A stretch of 64,000 bases of DNA, taken from positions 1 through 64,000 of the forward strand of contig NZ_JAQIOY010000008.1 of the NCBI RefSeq assembly GCF_028023555.1, in the 5' to 3' direction. Position numbers and translations under genes: made by a program. Origin of the DNA: Thalassococcus_A lentus. Its GTDB lineage: Bacteria > Pseudomonadota > Alphaproteobacteria > Rhodobacterales > Rhodobacteraceae. Numbering within the stretch: the stretch's first letter is position 1; every line of letters begins with the position of its first letter. Below, in pieces: positions 8,725 through 17,893 of this stretch. A model generated the notes under the pieces. It saw nothing but the letters and a program-made list of their open reading frames with translations, had not been told where the DNA came from and did not search any database.

Positions 8725-9240
8725 ATGACACACTTAGCCCATTGCCCGCTTAATCCTGACACGTTCCCTGCAGCTTTTGCATTGTTTGAGGCCGCCCAAG
8801 AACACAAACCGCGCGGTTCCCGCATGTCCGGTGCAACAATTGCCGCCCTCTGCTTGATGGCAACAGGTGAGGCACGCTTTGCGCGCGAAGCAGCAAAGGC
8901 TGCTGGAGTTACAGAGGAGAACTTTTCGCGCTCTCGCCGTTCAAAACATGGGAAAACGCTGGCCAAAACCCTTGTCCGCCTGTTTCGAGAAAACGCAGGG
9001 CAACGTGCCATCCATAACATCGTTGACTTGGCAAACCAGCGGAAAAACTTGAGCGTTGCCATGCGTGCGAACGAGTGGCTGGCAGCAATCAACGGGGTTG
9101 CACCTACAGCCAAGACCGAAGTGACCCACCTCAGCGAGGCTTCAGGGGCGGGTATGGTGATTGTTCATCCGGACGCGGCGACCCCTGAATTACTGGCACA
9201 GATTTTCCCCAAGCGAAAGGACGGCCCGACGCGCCACTGA
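8725..9240 (+). CDS. Hypothetical protein, helical, possibly phage-derived
   Basis: 171 aa, not recognised with confidence. The middle (about 33-75) is Ala-rich and helical with a possible helix-turn-helix (EAAKAAGVTEENFSRSRR). The next part (LANQRKNLSVAMRANEWLAAINGVAP) has a periodicity like the oligomerisation region of some phage small terminase proteins. That resemblance is by eye only. No strong ribosome site precedes ATG 8725. No phage neighbours exist in the window, so if phage-derived it is an isolated remnant. It stands alone between the defence genes and a poorly coding spacer. Confidence 0.4.
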   Translation: MTHLAHCPLNPDTFPAAFALFEAAQEHKPRGSRMSGATIAALCLMATGEARFAREAAKAAGVTEENFSRSRRSKHGKTLAKTLVRLFRENAGQRAIHNIVDLANQRKNLSVAMRANEWLAAINGVAPTAKTEVTHLSEASGAGMVIVHPDAATPELLAQIFPKRKDGPTRH

Positions 9241-9802
9241 GGAAATTAGCGGTGGCGTTTGGGGCATGTTGGCCCTAACGCAATACCCTCTGCGTGGCCG
9301 CTGGTGGCTCTTGGCGTGGTCCTTCCACGCTGTGGCGTTTCTGGCTATTCTCAACCGCGACGGACCAGTCTTTACCGAATCTCGGCGGTAGAGTGTGAGG
9401 CAATGATGGCGCGGTTGGAGAATGTGGTACTGAATACGCTGGCCGGTGTGCGCGAAGATGTGCGTGCTTTGCCACCGTCAATCTGAGTGGTCTGCTAGCT
9501 TGAGTTTTATAAACTGGCTGTGAATGAATAGTGCAAATTGAGCGCGCATCTGTGCAAAAAATTTGAGGCTAACGTAGAGAAACGTCCGGGTCCCCTCCAT
9601 GTGCCCGCATTTCGCTTGCATGGGTCCAGGATCCTCTACAAAATCATAAAGCAAATGCTGGGATATCGTTCGACGTATTCAGTATTGGATGCGGGTCTGG
9701 TGGTGCAGAACAACGTCATGAAATAGCGCGAGCGCGGGCGGGTCTACGCTGCGGCCGAAAGACGCTTCGAGAATAAAGCTAAGAATTTGGAGTGACTTTG
9801 TA
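9241..9802. other. Spacer with no convincing gene
   Basis: Over 560 bases separate the 171-aa ORF from the protease gene. Several short frames exist (9259-9486 and 9538-9726 on the plus strand) but none has a good ribosome site, a recognisable motif or typical codon use. The frame at 9538 continues past its TAG (9724-9726) for 22 more codons, which could mean a broken gene. I read this as decayed or recently inserted DNA rather than a functional locus. Confidence 0.45.
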
Positions 9803-11248
9803 ATGAGTGATTGGATTTGGAGTAGGTTGAAGCTGTTCGTCGTTATCGTCTCTCTCGCCCTTCAGTTTCCTTCTCTGGCTCAAGCCCAAGAATACGAGCA
9901 TCTATTTCGAGATTTTGAAGCGAGCCAGCTTACGCGTAACGAAAAGCGATATCTGCAAGCGGCTCTTGCGTTTGAGGGGCACTATGTCGGCTTGTTGGAT
10001 GGTGATTGGGGTAAATTAAGCAGAGAGGCGATAAGCCGATTTTCATTGAAGGAATTTGGTGCTCAAGCCGAAGAATGGCATATGGCCGTACTTGCGTTTA
10101 AGTTTTTTGAAAAATACGACAAAGCGGGCTGGGATTCGCGGTATTTTCCGGTGGCGGATATCAGCGTGATGTTGCCTCTTAAGGAGTTGCAAAGGGACCC
10201 TCCATCTGAAAACTTCGTGAACTTCCGGCATGTAAACAGTTCGTTGGCAGTTTCTATCGGTGTGCTAACGCAGTCAGTAGCAAATAACGTTCACCAATTC
10301 ACTCAAGACTCGCATAGCAATAGCAAGCGCCCATACAGCGTTCGAAAAGACAATTTTGCTGTTACTGTAGCGACCCTTCGTGACGGAACGGTACTCTACA
10401 CTCGTTCGAATTTTTTGAATGGTTTGTGGTCAACGGTAATGGTTTCTGCGCGGCGACAGGATAAGAACTTACTCTCCGCAGTCACTTCCAGTATTTCTAT
10501 TGGCCGAGAGCAGTCCTTTGGATTGCATGAGGACGGAAAGCTCTGGGCGGTTATCCAAGATATTTTCGCTTTTCTGGAATCTCGCGAAGAGAGCGAGCTG
10601 GGGCGCTCAGCAGCTTTGTCCGAAACAAAAAGGCAGAGAGCCGCAAGCTATGGCTCCGGACTAATTGTGTCTGACGCTGGGCATGTTTTGACCAATGCCC
10701 ATGTCATCGATGGTTGCAAAAGCATTTCGGTAGATGGCAATGCCGCTTTTTTAATTGACAGGACGAATGATGCCGATCTGGCTCTTCTAAAGACTCAGAT
10801 GCCGAATGGAAAAGCGGCGGCTGTTTTCGCTGCGGAGCCCGCTAAGCTAAACTCTGATGTTACAGCAGTAGGTTTTCCATATGCTGGTATCCTTGGGGGA
10901 CTGAATGTGACCAGAGGTTCAGTTTCGTCGCTTAAAGGTCTTTTAGGTGATGCAACCCGGATGCAAATCACTGCTCCGGTCCAGAGCGGAAATTCAGGCG
11001 GGCCTCTGGTGGCCTCTGACGGAGAGGTGGTCGGGGTCGTAGTCTCCAAACTGGATGCGAACGTTGTGGAGGAAGTGACTGGTGACATCCCTCAGAATAT
11101 CAATTTTGCGGTGCGCGGGGAAATCGCCAAGCTTTTTTTGAGCCAAAATCAAGTTGACCCCAAACTAAGCTTTGCAGACGATGCTATTGCGCCTGAAGAA
11201 CTCGCTAACAAGGTCTCTCGCTTTACTGTTTTTGTAGAGTGCAAATAA
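9803..11248 (+). CDS. Secreted trypsin-like serine protease with PG-binding-like domain
   Basis: 481 aa. A signal peptide (about residues 1-28, ending SLAQAQ) targets it to the periplasm. Residues 38-75 (RYLQAALAFEGHYVGLLDGDWGKLSREAI) resemble a peptidoglycan-binding-like repeat. The C-terminal 210 residues are a trypsin/HtrA-like protease with the catalytic triad visible: His300 in TNAHVI, Asp325 in DADLALL, Ser398 in GNSGGPL. No PDZ domain follows, unlike DegP. A ribosome site (GGAG) precedes ATG 9803. Base composition seems more AT-rich than the flanking metabolic genes, in keeping with the accessory character of this region. Substrate unknown; monocistronic. Confidence 0.8.
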   Translation: MSDWIWSRLKLFVVIVSLALQFPSLAQAQEYEHLFRDFEASQLTRNEKRYLQAALAFEGHYVGLLDGDWGKLSREAISRFSLKEFGAQAEEWHMAVLAFKFFEKYDKAGWDSRYFPVADISVMLPLKELQRDPPSENFVNFRHVNSSLAVSIGVLTQSVANNVHQFTQDSHSNSKRPYSVRKDNFAVTVATLRDGTVLYTRSNFLNGLWSTVMVSARRQDKNLLSAVTSSISIGREQSFGLHEDGKLWAVIQDIFAFLESREESELGRSAALSETKRQRAASYGSGLIVSDAGHVLTNAHVIDGCKSISVDGNAAFLIDRTNDADLALLKTQMPNGKAAAVFAAEPAKLNSDVTAVGFPYAGILGGLNVTRGSVSSLKGLLGDATRMQITAPVQSGNSGGPLVASDGEVVGVVVSKLDANVVEEVTGDIPQNINFAVRGEIAKLFLSQNQVDPKLSFADDAIAPEELANKVSRFTVFVECK

Positions 11249-11569
11249 GGGGGAGGATCGACATACTGTGGTATGAAGTGTGGTTTGTTGCTCTTTGTAT
11301 AAATGAAAAATTGTTTATTAACATGATTTTATCTATAAAATTAGGCGGTTCCTCGGTCCGCCACTTCCCAAAAAACCGAAGATGCGACGCCTTCTACTGT
11401 GTAGGTGAGCAGATGTGTTTTTGCGCAGCCCACGCATTGAGTTTCTAGGGGCATTCTTCGATCGAAGCCTTAAACCGACATCCTCTGGCAGCAGGATGTC
11501 GTGATTGATAAATTTTGCTGATCCGTTTTGTATACACCTTGTATATCAAAAATACCTTCGAGATTCGCT
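11249..11569. promoter_or_regulatory. Intergenic region upstream of the GntR gene
   Basis: No gene is evident here. It holds a perfect 8-bp inverted repeat GACATCCT/AGGATGTC with an 8-base loop (11477-11500). This could end protease transcription, although no T-run follows, or serve as a protein site. Just before the GntR start lie two direct TTGTATA copies at 11528-11534 and 11539-11545, one helical turn apart. The region is AT-rich and probably contains the promoter for the GntR-dapA-ALDH-oxidase unit. Confidence 0.4.
11528..11549. promoter_or_regulatory. Candidate GntR operator (two TTGTATA repeats)
   Basis: TTGTATA occurs twice with starts 11 bp apart, the first containing the palindrome GTATAC. 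FCD-type GntR regulators commonly bind GTATAC-like sites. The location, about 20-40 bases before the regulator's own probable start, suggests autoregulation of the whole catabolic unit. Inference from position and motif only. Confidence 0.4.
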
Positions 11570-12277
11570 TTGCCCAAAACCTCCGAACCTCCAAAGATTG
11601 CGTTGGCCAATCATCTCAGGACTTCGATCCTGACGCTGCGCTTGGCTCCGGGTGAAGATTTGGACGAAACCGCGTTGACGGATGTCTTTGGCTTGTCGCG
11701 GACACCGCTGCGCGAAGTCTTCAGAGAGCTTGCGGGAGAAGGGTATCTGGAAATCCGTTCAGGGCGGGGCGCCCGGGTTGCTGAAATGTCCCACACCACG
11801 TTGAGAGAGTTCTTTCTTGCGGCTCCGATGATCTACGGCGCGGTTCTCCGACTTGCAGCGGACAATGCATTGCCAAGGCAAATCGAACAACTTCGGACGT
11901 CACAGACAGTGTTCAAGCAGGCACTGCGGTCCGGATCCTCGGCGGAACGCGCTTTGGCGAACACACGGTTTCATGAAATCACGGGTGAGATGGCGCACAA
12001 CGTTTACCTGCTGCCCTCCTTCCGCCGCCTGCTTATTGATCATGCCCGCATTGGCATGACGTTCTACGAGCCGCAGAACAATCAGATGGCGGACAACCTG
12101 ACCGCGGCCAGTGACCAGCATGACGCAATCATCACGGCCATTGCAGAAGGGGATGCCCATGTGGCTGGCGCACTGGCCGATGAACACTGGCAACTGTCCC
12201 GGGATCAGATCGAGATGTTTGTAATGCCCACTTCGCTGGACGTGCCCCTGGGCACGCTTCCCCAGTCAATCGCCTGA
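11570..12277 (+). CDS. GntR-family regulator, FadR/FCD subfamily
   Basis: About 235 aa. An N-terminal winged helix-turn-helix (about residues 10-75, with LDETALTDVFGLSRTPLREV and the wing EIRSGRGARVAEM) is followed by an all-helical FCD effector domain. Conserved metal- or ligand-binding His residues are visible in TRFHEI and in DEHWQL. TTG at 11570 is the likely start; an upstream in-frame TTG at 11528 falls inside the candidate operator. It heads a run of catabolic genes in the same direction (dapA-like starts 8 bases on), so it is probably their substrate-responsive regulator, usually a repressor. Confidence 0.85.
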   Translation: MPKTSEPPKIALANHLRTSILTLRLAPGEDLDETALTDVFGLSRTPLREVFRELAGEGYLEIRSGRGARVAEMSHTTLREFFLAAPMIYGAVLRLAADNALPRQIEQLRTSQTVFKQALRSGSSAERALANTRFHEITGEMAHNVYLLPSFRRLLIDHARIGMTFYEPQNNQMADNLTAASDQHDAIITAIAEGDAHVAGALADEHWQLSRDQIEMFVMPTSLDVPLGTLPQSIA

Positions 12278-12284
12278 GGCTGTC

Positions 12285-13202
12285 ATGACTCCATTGTTCA
12301 AATTCGAAGGCATCTACACTCCGGTCGTGACCCCGTATCACGAGGATGGACGACCAAACTGGGATGCTCTGGCTGACGTGATCGATTTTTTGATCGACAG
12401 CGGTGTGCATGGTCTGATCTCCGGCGGATCAACTGGAGAGAACTACGCACAAAGTGTATCCGAGCGTGTCGAGGTCGCGCGCTTTACGCACCAAAGAGCA
12501 AATGGGCGGCTGCCTTTTGTAATGGGAACCGGTGCGATGCTGACCAGCGACTCTATCGCGCTGGCCGAGGCCGGGCGTGACATGGGCGCTGATGCGATCT
12601 TGCTCGCCAGCCCGCCCTATGCGGTTCCGACCGACCGTGAGAATGCTCTGAATGCTCTTGCGATCGACAAGGCAGCGGGCTTGCCCGTCATGCTGTATAA
12701 CTACCCTCATCGCACGGGCACGATGATGGGCGAAGAGTTTCTGGACCGCGTCGGGCGCAGTCGTAATTTTTGCGGTATCAAGGAAAGTTCCGGCGACATA
12801 AATCGCGTACACTTGCTGGCCCGTGACTACCCGCATATCGCGCTGGGCTGTGGCATGGATGATCAGGCCCTTGAGTTCTTTGCCTGGGGCGCGCCGTTCT
12901 GGGTTTGCGGCGGGTCCAACTTTTTGCCGCTGGAACATATCGCCCTTTATGAAGCCTGTGTTCTAGAGGGCGACTTTGCCAAAGGGCGCCGTATCATGAG
13001 CGCTATGCTTCCTTTGATGCGGGTGCTGGAGCAGGGCGGCAAGTTCATCCAGACAATTAAACACGGCGTGACCATGACGGGCATTGATGCCGGCGCAATG
13101 CGCGCGCCCCTGCGCGGCCTGAACAAAGATGACAAACGCGCTTTGGAACAGGTGGTGCGTGTGTTGAAACGGACAATTGCCGATATCGTGGCGGAGGGTT
13201 GA
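12285..13202 (+). CDS. DapA-family lyase/aldolase
   Basis: 305 aa, the usual length for the dihydrodipicolinate synthase/N-acetylneuraminate lyase superfamily, a class I aldolase TIM barrel. The Schiff-base lysine is about residue 166 in GIKESSGD, the proton-relay Tyr is about 139 in YNYPHRTG, and GGSTGEN near 46 binds the keto-acid carboxylate. The setting next to an aldehyde dehydrogenase and a flavin amine oxidase, rather than lysine genes, argues for a catabolic role. One known family example is the deaminase of hydroxyproline breakdown, which yields alpha-ketoglutarate semialdehyde. The exact substrate cannot be read from sequence. Confidence 0.85.
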   Translation: MTPLFKFEGIYTPVVTPYHEDGRPNWDALADVIDFLIDSGVHGLISGGSTGENYAQSVSERVEVARFTHQRANGRLPFVMGTGAMLTSDSIALAEAGRDMGADAILLASPPYAVPTDRENALNALAIDKAAGLPVMLYNYPHRTGTMMGEEFLDRVGRSRNFCGIKESSGDINRVHLLARDYPHIALGCGMDDQALEFFAWGAPFWVCGGSNFLPLEHIALYEACVLEGDFAKGRRIMSAMLPLMRVLEQGGKFIQTIKHGVTMTGIDAGAMRAPLRGLNKDDKRALEQVVRVLKRTIADIVAEG

Positions 13203-13204
13203 TC

Positions 13205-14701
13205 ATGACATTGCTGACCAAGGACGAGTATCAGGCCATTGCCGCCAACATGGATTTCCGCACAGGTGCGTTCATCGATGGTGGGTTCCGGCCATCGCTG
13301 TCGGGCAACACCTTCGATACGGTCAATCCGGCAACGGGCGCGGTACTGGCACAGGTGGCGGCCTGTGGTGCAGATGATGTGGATTTCGCAGTCCAAAAGG
13401 CCCGCGAAGCCTTTGACGATGGGCGCTGGGCGCGGCTCCATCCATCCGACCGCAAGGACGTCATGATCCGTCTTTGCAAGCTGATCACCCGCAATGCCGA
13501 TGAGCTCGCGGTGATGGAGAGCCTGGATTCCGGAAAAACGATTTATGACTGCGCGACCGTGGATGTCCCCGAGACGATCCAATGTCTCAAGTGGCATGCC
13601 GAATTGATCGACAAAATCTATGACCAAACGGCGCCCGCGTCTGACGACCATATCGCGATGGTGGTTCGTGAACCCATTGGCGTTGTTGGGCTGGTTCTTC
13701 CCTGGAACTTTCCACTGCTGATGTTGGCATGGAAGATCGGCCCGGCCTTGGCTGCGGGGTGTTCGGTTGTGGTTAAACCGGCGATGGAAACCTCACTTAC
13801 AGCGCTGCGGTTGGCTGAACTTGCCATGGAGGCTGGATTGCCGCGGGGTGTGCTGAACATTCTTCCCGGTGGTGGCGCTGAAGTAGGTGAACCGATTGGA
13901 CGGCACATGGATATCGACGCGGTTTCCTTCACAGGGTCGACTGCGACGGGGAAACGGTTTCTGACCTACGCAGGCGAAAGCAACGCAAAGGAAGTCACGT
14001 TGGAAATGGGCGGGAAGAATCCGGCGATCGTTTTGGAAGATGCCGAAAATCTCGATCGCGTTGCCCAGCACATCGTGAATGGTGCGTTCTGGAACATGGG
14101 GGAAAATTGCTCAGCCGTGTCGCGGCTGATCGTGCATAAGTCCGTCAAAGCCGATCTTCTGGCGCGGATCTCGCATCATGCAGAGCAATGGAATGTGGGC
14201 GACCCGTTGGACCCGGAAACGCGGGTCGGCGCAATGATCAGCCAAAATCACTTTGACAAGGTTTGCGGCTATCTCGAACAGGCCAAAACCGTATTGTTGG
14301 GCGGTCAGGCTAAAGATGGTTTCGTCGCGCCGACGATTGTTGCGCTGGCTGGAAATGACGAAACTCTCGCCCAAGAAGAGATCTTTGGCCCTGTCCTGTC
14401 GGTGATCGAAGTCAGTGGATTTGACGAAGCAATCGAGATTGCCAACGACACACCATATGGGCTGTGCGCCTCGATTTTCACCGCCAATATAAAGCGGGCC
14501 CTTCGCGGCGCGCGCACCCTGCGGGCAGGCACGGTGACGGTGAATAGCTATGGTGAAGGGGACAGCGCGACACCGTTTGGGGGGTACAAACAGTCGGGGT
14601 TCGGCGGCCGTGACAACGGCATTCATGCTCACGATCAATACACCCAGTTGAAAACCATCTGGGTCGATCTGGCCGATGACGAAGACGAGGCTGTCGATTG
14701 A
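13205..14701 (+). CDS. NAD(P)-dependent aldehyde dehydrogenase
   Basis: About 498 aa. ATG 13205 is preceded by GGAGGG at 13193-13198 and is preferred to a TTG at 13199. Classic ALDH motifs are present: LPWNFPLLM near 165, FTGSTATGKR near 240, general-base Glu267 in LEMGGKNP, catalytic Cys302 in GENCSAV, and EEIFGPVLSV. The residue before Asn-Cys is Glu, where most relatives have Gln. It probably oxidises the semialdehyde made by the upstream DapA-like enzyme or the aldehyde released by the downstream oxidase. The stop overlaps the next start (TTGA), indicating translational coupling. Confidence 0.9.
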   Translation: MTLLTKDEYQAIAANMDFRTGAFIDGGFRPSLSGNTFDTVNPATGAVLAQVAACGADDVDFAVQKAREAFDDGRWARLHPSDRKDVMIRLCKLITRNADELAVMESLDSGKTIYDCATVDVPETIQCLKWHAELIDKIYDQTAPASDDHIAMVVREPIGVVGLVLPWNFPLLMLAWKIGPALAAGCSVVVKPAMETSLTALRLAELAMEAGLPRGVLNILPGGGAEVGEPIGRHMDIDAVSFTGSTATGKRFLTYAGESNAKEVTLEMGGKNPAIVLEDAENLDRVAQHIVNGAFWNMGENCSAVSRLIVHKSVKADLLARISHHAEQWNVGDPLDPETRVGAMISQNHFDKVCGYLEQAKTVLLGGQAKDGFVAPTIVALAGNDETLAQEEIFGPVLSVIEVSGFDEAIEIANDTPYGLCASIFTANIKRALRGARTLRAGTVTVNSYGEGDSATPFGGYKQSGFGGRDNGIHAHDQYTQLKTIWVDLADDEDEAVD

Positions 14702-16038
14702 CGCGCTATACGGCGCGACAGCTGCCGCGGCATCTCGGTTCGGCGGCATGGGACGCGATTTTGCCATCACGCCCGGCGGGTCCGGTTTTGGAAGAAGATC
14801 AATCCGTTGACTTTGTCATTGTCGGTGGCGGTTTTGCTGGGTTGGCCGCGGCCCGCCGCTTGACGCAACTGGTTCCAAACAGCCGGATTGCTGTTCTCGA
14901 AGCGGGGCAACTGGCTGAAGGCGCGGCTGGCCGAAACTCCGGCTTCATGATTGATCTGCCGCATGAATTGACCAGCGATGACTATGCTGGGATGGGCGAT
15001 GATAGGGCTCTTATTAGCCTCAACCGAAAAGCCCAGACCTTTGCGCAAGAGGCGGTGCAGGCGTTTGGCATCAACCCGGCGTTTTTCGATCCAAGCGGCA
15101 AAATCAACGGAGCAGGTGGCCCGGCGGCCGAAGCGCATAACCTCAGTTATGCCAGGCACCTTGAGGATCTGGGCGAAGCCTATGAAATCTTGGACGCCGC
15201 GCAAATGAAGGAGCTGACAGGCAGCACTTACTATCATTCCGGGCTCTACACGCCGGGGACGGTTCTGTTGCAACCCGCCGGGTTTATCCGGGGAATGGCG
15301 GACGGGCTTAGGGCTGATGGTGTTTCGATCTACGAAAAAAGCCCGGTCACAAGTTTCACCCAGCAGAGGCAAAGCTGGCGGGTTCAAACACCCAAGGCGA
15401 CGCTTTCAACTGGCCGTGTCATTCTGACGGTTAACGGACATCTCGAAAGCTTTGGGCTGGCGCAAGGGCGTTTGATGCACCTTTTCTTGTTTGCGACGAT
15501 GACACCACGACTGGATGAAAGTGTTGGCAAAAAACTGGGCGGGAAATCCCGCTGGGGGATAACGCCGTCGGATCCGATGGGAACCACTGTGCGCCGGATC
15601 GATACAGCCCAAGGTGGCGACCGGATCGTCACCCGAACCTGCGCTGTCTTGAGATCGGGCATGGTGGCGAAAACGGCAGACATGCGCCGTGCATCACGGA
15701 CTATGCAGCGCAAGTTCGATAGCCGTTTCCCCCAGCTTGCAGGCATGCAAATGGAGCATACTTGGGCTGGTCATTTGTGCCTGACGTCAAACGCCAATGC
15801 CCATATGCAAGAGATCGACATGGGCGTGTTTTCGGGCTGTGTGCAAAACGGACTTGGTACCGCACGCGGCACATTGACTGGAATTGGCGCTGCCGAGATG
15901 GCCTGCGGTCAGAAAAGTGACATCACGCGCCATTTTGGTGCGCAGGTCATGCCGAAACCACTTCCACCAAAAACCTTCAGGGACATGGGCGCGAATGCCG
16001 TGATCCGGTTCAAGGAGTGGCGGGCCAAGTCCGAATAG
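14698..16038 (+). CDS. FAD-dependent amine/amino-acid oxidoreductase (DAO family)
   Basis: 446 aa. It starts at TTG 14698 with a four-base overlap with the ALDH stop. The N-terminal dinucleotide fold is VDFVIVGGGFAGLAAARRL (about 38-56), with the second FAD motif VLEAG and the AGRNSGFM segment typical of the DAO family and of PuuB/OrdL-like gamma-glutamylputrescine oxidases. It oxidises a C-N bond to an imine or aldehyde, whose product the adjacent dehydrogenase can take on. No signal peptide or membrane segment is seen; cytoplasmic. A D-amino acid or N-methyl amino acid is equally possible as substrate. It converges with the MttB-family gene. Confidence 0.85.
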   Translation: MTRYTARQLPRHLGSAAWDAILPSRPAGPVLEEDQSVDFVIVGGGFAGLAAARRLTQLVPNSRIAVLEAGQLAEGAAGRNSGFMIDLPHELTSDDYAGMGDDRALISLNRKAQTFAQEAVQAFGINPAFFDPSGKINGAGGPAAEAHNLSYARHLEDLGEAYEILDAAQMKELTGSTYYHSGLYTPGTVLLQPAGFIRGMADGLRADGVSIYEKSPVTSFTQQRQSWRVQTPKATLSTGRVILTVNGHLESFGLAQGRLMHLFLFATMTPRLDESVGKKLGGKSRWGITPSDPMGTTVRRIDTAQGGDRIVTRTCAVLRSGMVAKTADMRRASRTMQRKFDSRFPQLAGMQMEHTWAGHLCLTSNANAHMQEIDMGVFSGCVQNGLGTARGTLTGIGAAEMACGQKSDITRHFGAQVMPKPLPPKTFRDMGANAVIRFKEWRAKSE

Positions 16039-16079
16039 GCTCTGTTGCGACTTGGCTCGCCTCAATGTGTTTCAAGCGA

Positions 16080-17633
16080 TCAATAGTGTTGGTTCAATTC
16101 GTCCGCGGCCGGGATTTCACGTTCCCGCCGCGCGATGAAATCCAGAAGTGCTTCGTTCTTGTCCTCCGGAAGCACGGGTTCCTGATATTCTGCCAACAGC
16201 TTGCGGGCAAACGTCAGCGCGCGCTCGGTCGTTTCGATTGCGCCTTCTGCCATCCACTGTTCGATGGAATTATTGTCGAACAGGTCTGGCATGAAATACG
16301 CAGTTTGGAAGTTTTCTTGCGTATGCGGGTGCCCCAGATAATGTCCGCCGGGGCCAACATCGCTGACGGCGGCGATCGCATCGTCGAAACCGTTCCAATT
16401 GGGACCGGACCCCATGCGATGTGCCATCGCACATTGTTCTGCATCCACGACAAATTTAGCCACAGAGCAGTGCATTCCGGCCTCGTTCCATCCGGCGGAA
16501 TGCCAGATATAGTTCGCACCTGCGTGGATCACTGCGGACAGTGTTGATGCACTTTCGTATCCCGCCTGTGCGTCCAGCACTTTTGATCCGCCCAGTGTGT
16601 TCGAGGTACGCCAAGGCACGCCGTAATGCCGGGCCATCTGACCAATCATGAAATTCATCAGACTGATTTCCGGCGTGCCCGCCATCGGCGCGCCTGACTT
16701 CATCGAAACTGTAGCCAGATAGTGACCGTAAATCGCCGGGCAACCTTTACGAATAAGTTGCGTATAGGCGAGCGCGGACAGGGCCTCGGCATTCAGTTGT
16801 GCCACCGTTGCTGGAACATTTGCGGGCGTGTTGGCGCCCCCCAGAACAAAGGGACTGCAAAGCACTGGTTGGTTGCGGCGGCAAAAGGCGCGCAATGCAC
16901 CAAGCATGGTTTCGTCCCAGACCAGCGGGCTGTTTCCATTGCAGTTACCGGTCGTGACCGGGTGCGTTTCCAGAAAGTCCTCGCCGAACAGGATTGCACA
17001 CATCTGCATGACATCCTCGGCGTTCTTTGGGCTGGTGGTCATGCCCATGAACATTTTGTCTGAATGCTTCATTGATGAGTAGGTGATCCGCAGATGCCGT
17101 TGACTGATCGGGTGATCGTACGGTTCCACGATGTGATGGGCGCTGGAATGCATCGCCGGCAGCATGTGCGAAAGCTTGTGAAACATCGCCAGATCATCCA
17201 GCGTCGGGTTTCGGCGTTTGTCGTCCAAATCCCGCAGGAATGGAGCGCCGGTCATCGGAACGAAAACCGAATGGCGTCCGCCGAGACGCAGGCTCTTGTC
17301 TGGATCGCGCGCATGATAAGTGAATTCTGACGGAATTGTTGCGATCAGTGACCGCACAAGCCCACGGTCAAGATACACGCGCTCGTCGACGACCTTTGCG
17401 CCTGCTTTCTTCCAGTCTGCCAGTGCGATCGGGTCCCGAAACTGCACGCCGACGTCTTCCAGAATGCGCATGGATGCGTCGTCAATTTGTTCGATCTGGG
17501 CACTATCCATAACTTCGCAAAGCGGCAATTTTCCGACCAGTCCGGGAAGCATTTCAAAGTTGGGTGCAGTGCGAATTGCGCGGCGTGCCATGCGGCCACC
17601 AGAACGGCCTTTTGTGCGGGGTGCGTCAGTCAT
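16080..17633 (-). CDS. Trimethylamine methyltransferase (MttB/MtgB) family protein
   Basis: 517 aa from ATG 17633, chosen because AAGGTGG is well spaced before it; the frame stays open 18 codons further upstream. It belongs to the COG5598 superfamily of corrinoid-dependent demethylases of quaternary or tertiary amines. The reading frame has no internal amber codon, so it is the non-pyrrolysine type, which includes glycine-betaine, carnitine and proline-betaine demethylases. No corrinoid protein or methylcobamide transferase is in the window. It faces the oxidase operon, and an AroE-like gene lies upstream on the same strand. Removing a methyl group from a betaine before the oxidase acts would be logical, but that is inference. 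Confidence 0.85.
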   Translation of the reverse strand: MTDAPRTKGRSGGRMARRAIRTAPNFEMLPGLVGKLPLCEVMDSAQIEQIDDASMRILEDVGVQFRDPIALADWKKAGAKVVDERVYLDRGLVRSLIATIPSEFTYHARDPDKSLRLGGRHSVFVPMTGAPFLRDLDDKRRNPTLDDLAMFHKLSHMLPAMHSSAHHIVEPYDHPISQRHLRITYSSMKHSDKMFMGMTTSPKNAEDVMQMCAILFGEDFLETHPVTTGNCNGNSPLVWDETMLGALRAFCRRNQPVLCSPFVLGGANTPANVPATVAQLNAEALSALAYTQLIRKGCPAIYGHYLATVSMKSGAPMAGTPEISLMNFMIGQMARHYGVPWRTSNTLGGSKVLDAQAGYESASTLSAVIHAGANYIWHSAGWNEAGMHCSVAKFVVDAEQCAMAHRMGSGPNWNGFDDAIAAVSDVGPGGHYLGHPHTQENFQTAYFMPDLFDNNSIEQWMAEGAIETTERALTFARKLLAEYQEPVLPEDKNEALLDFIARREREIPAADELNQHY

Positions 17634-17893
17634 CTCCGGCCACCTTTCAATTTTTCTGAAAGTCAATAAACACAAGGCCATAGGCATCAGAAAATGACTG
17701 TTCTGATTGCGACATTACACCTGTTCACGGGCCGCTTTTCGCCCTTGGCAACGGCCTGACAAAGGCCATGTCCGGTTCCGTTGCGGACCGCTAGACATAG
17801 CGCCTTCACCGCTGGTCATTTTAGGCGCACTGGACGCGCGTTTTTCAGGCTGCGCTACGTGGAGCTTGCCAACATACGGCCTGCACGTCTCGG

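Noticed and set aside
8725..9240. Confident call as phage small terminase
   Set aside because: Only a loose helical resemblance by eye, with no portal, large terminase or capsid genes nearby. Kept as hypothetical.
16080..17633. Pyrrolysine-containing MttB
   Set aside because: The frame is continuous with no internal TAG, so no pyrrolysine insertion is needed.
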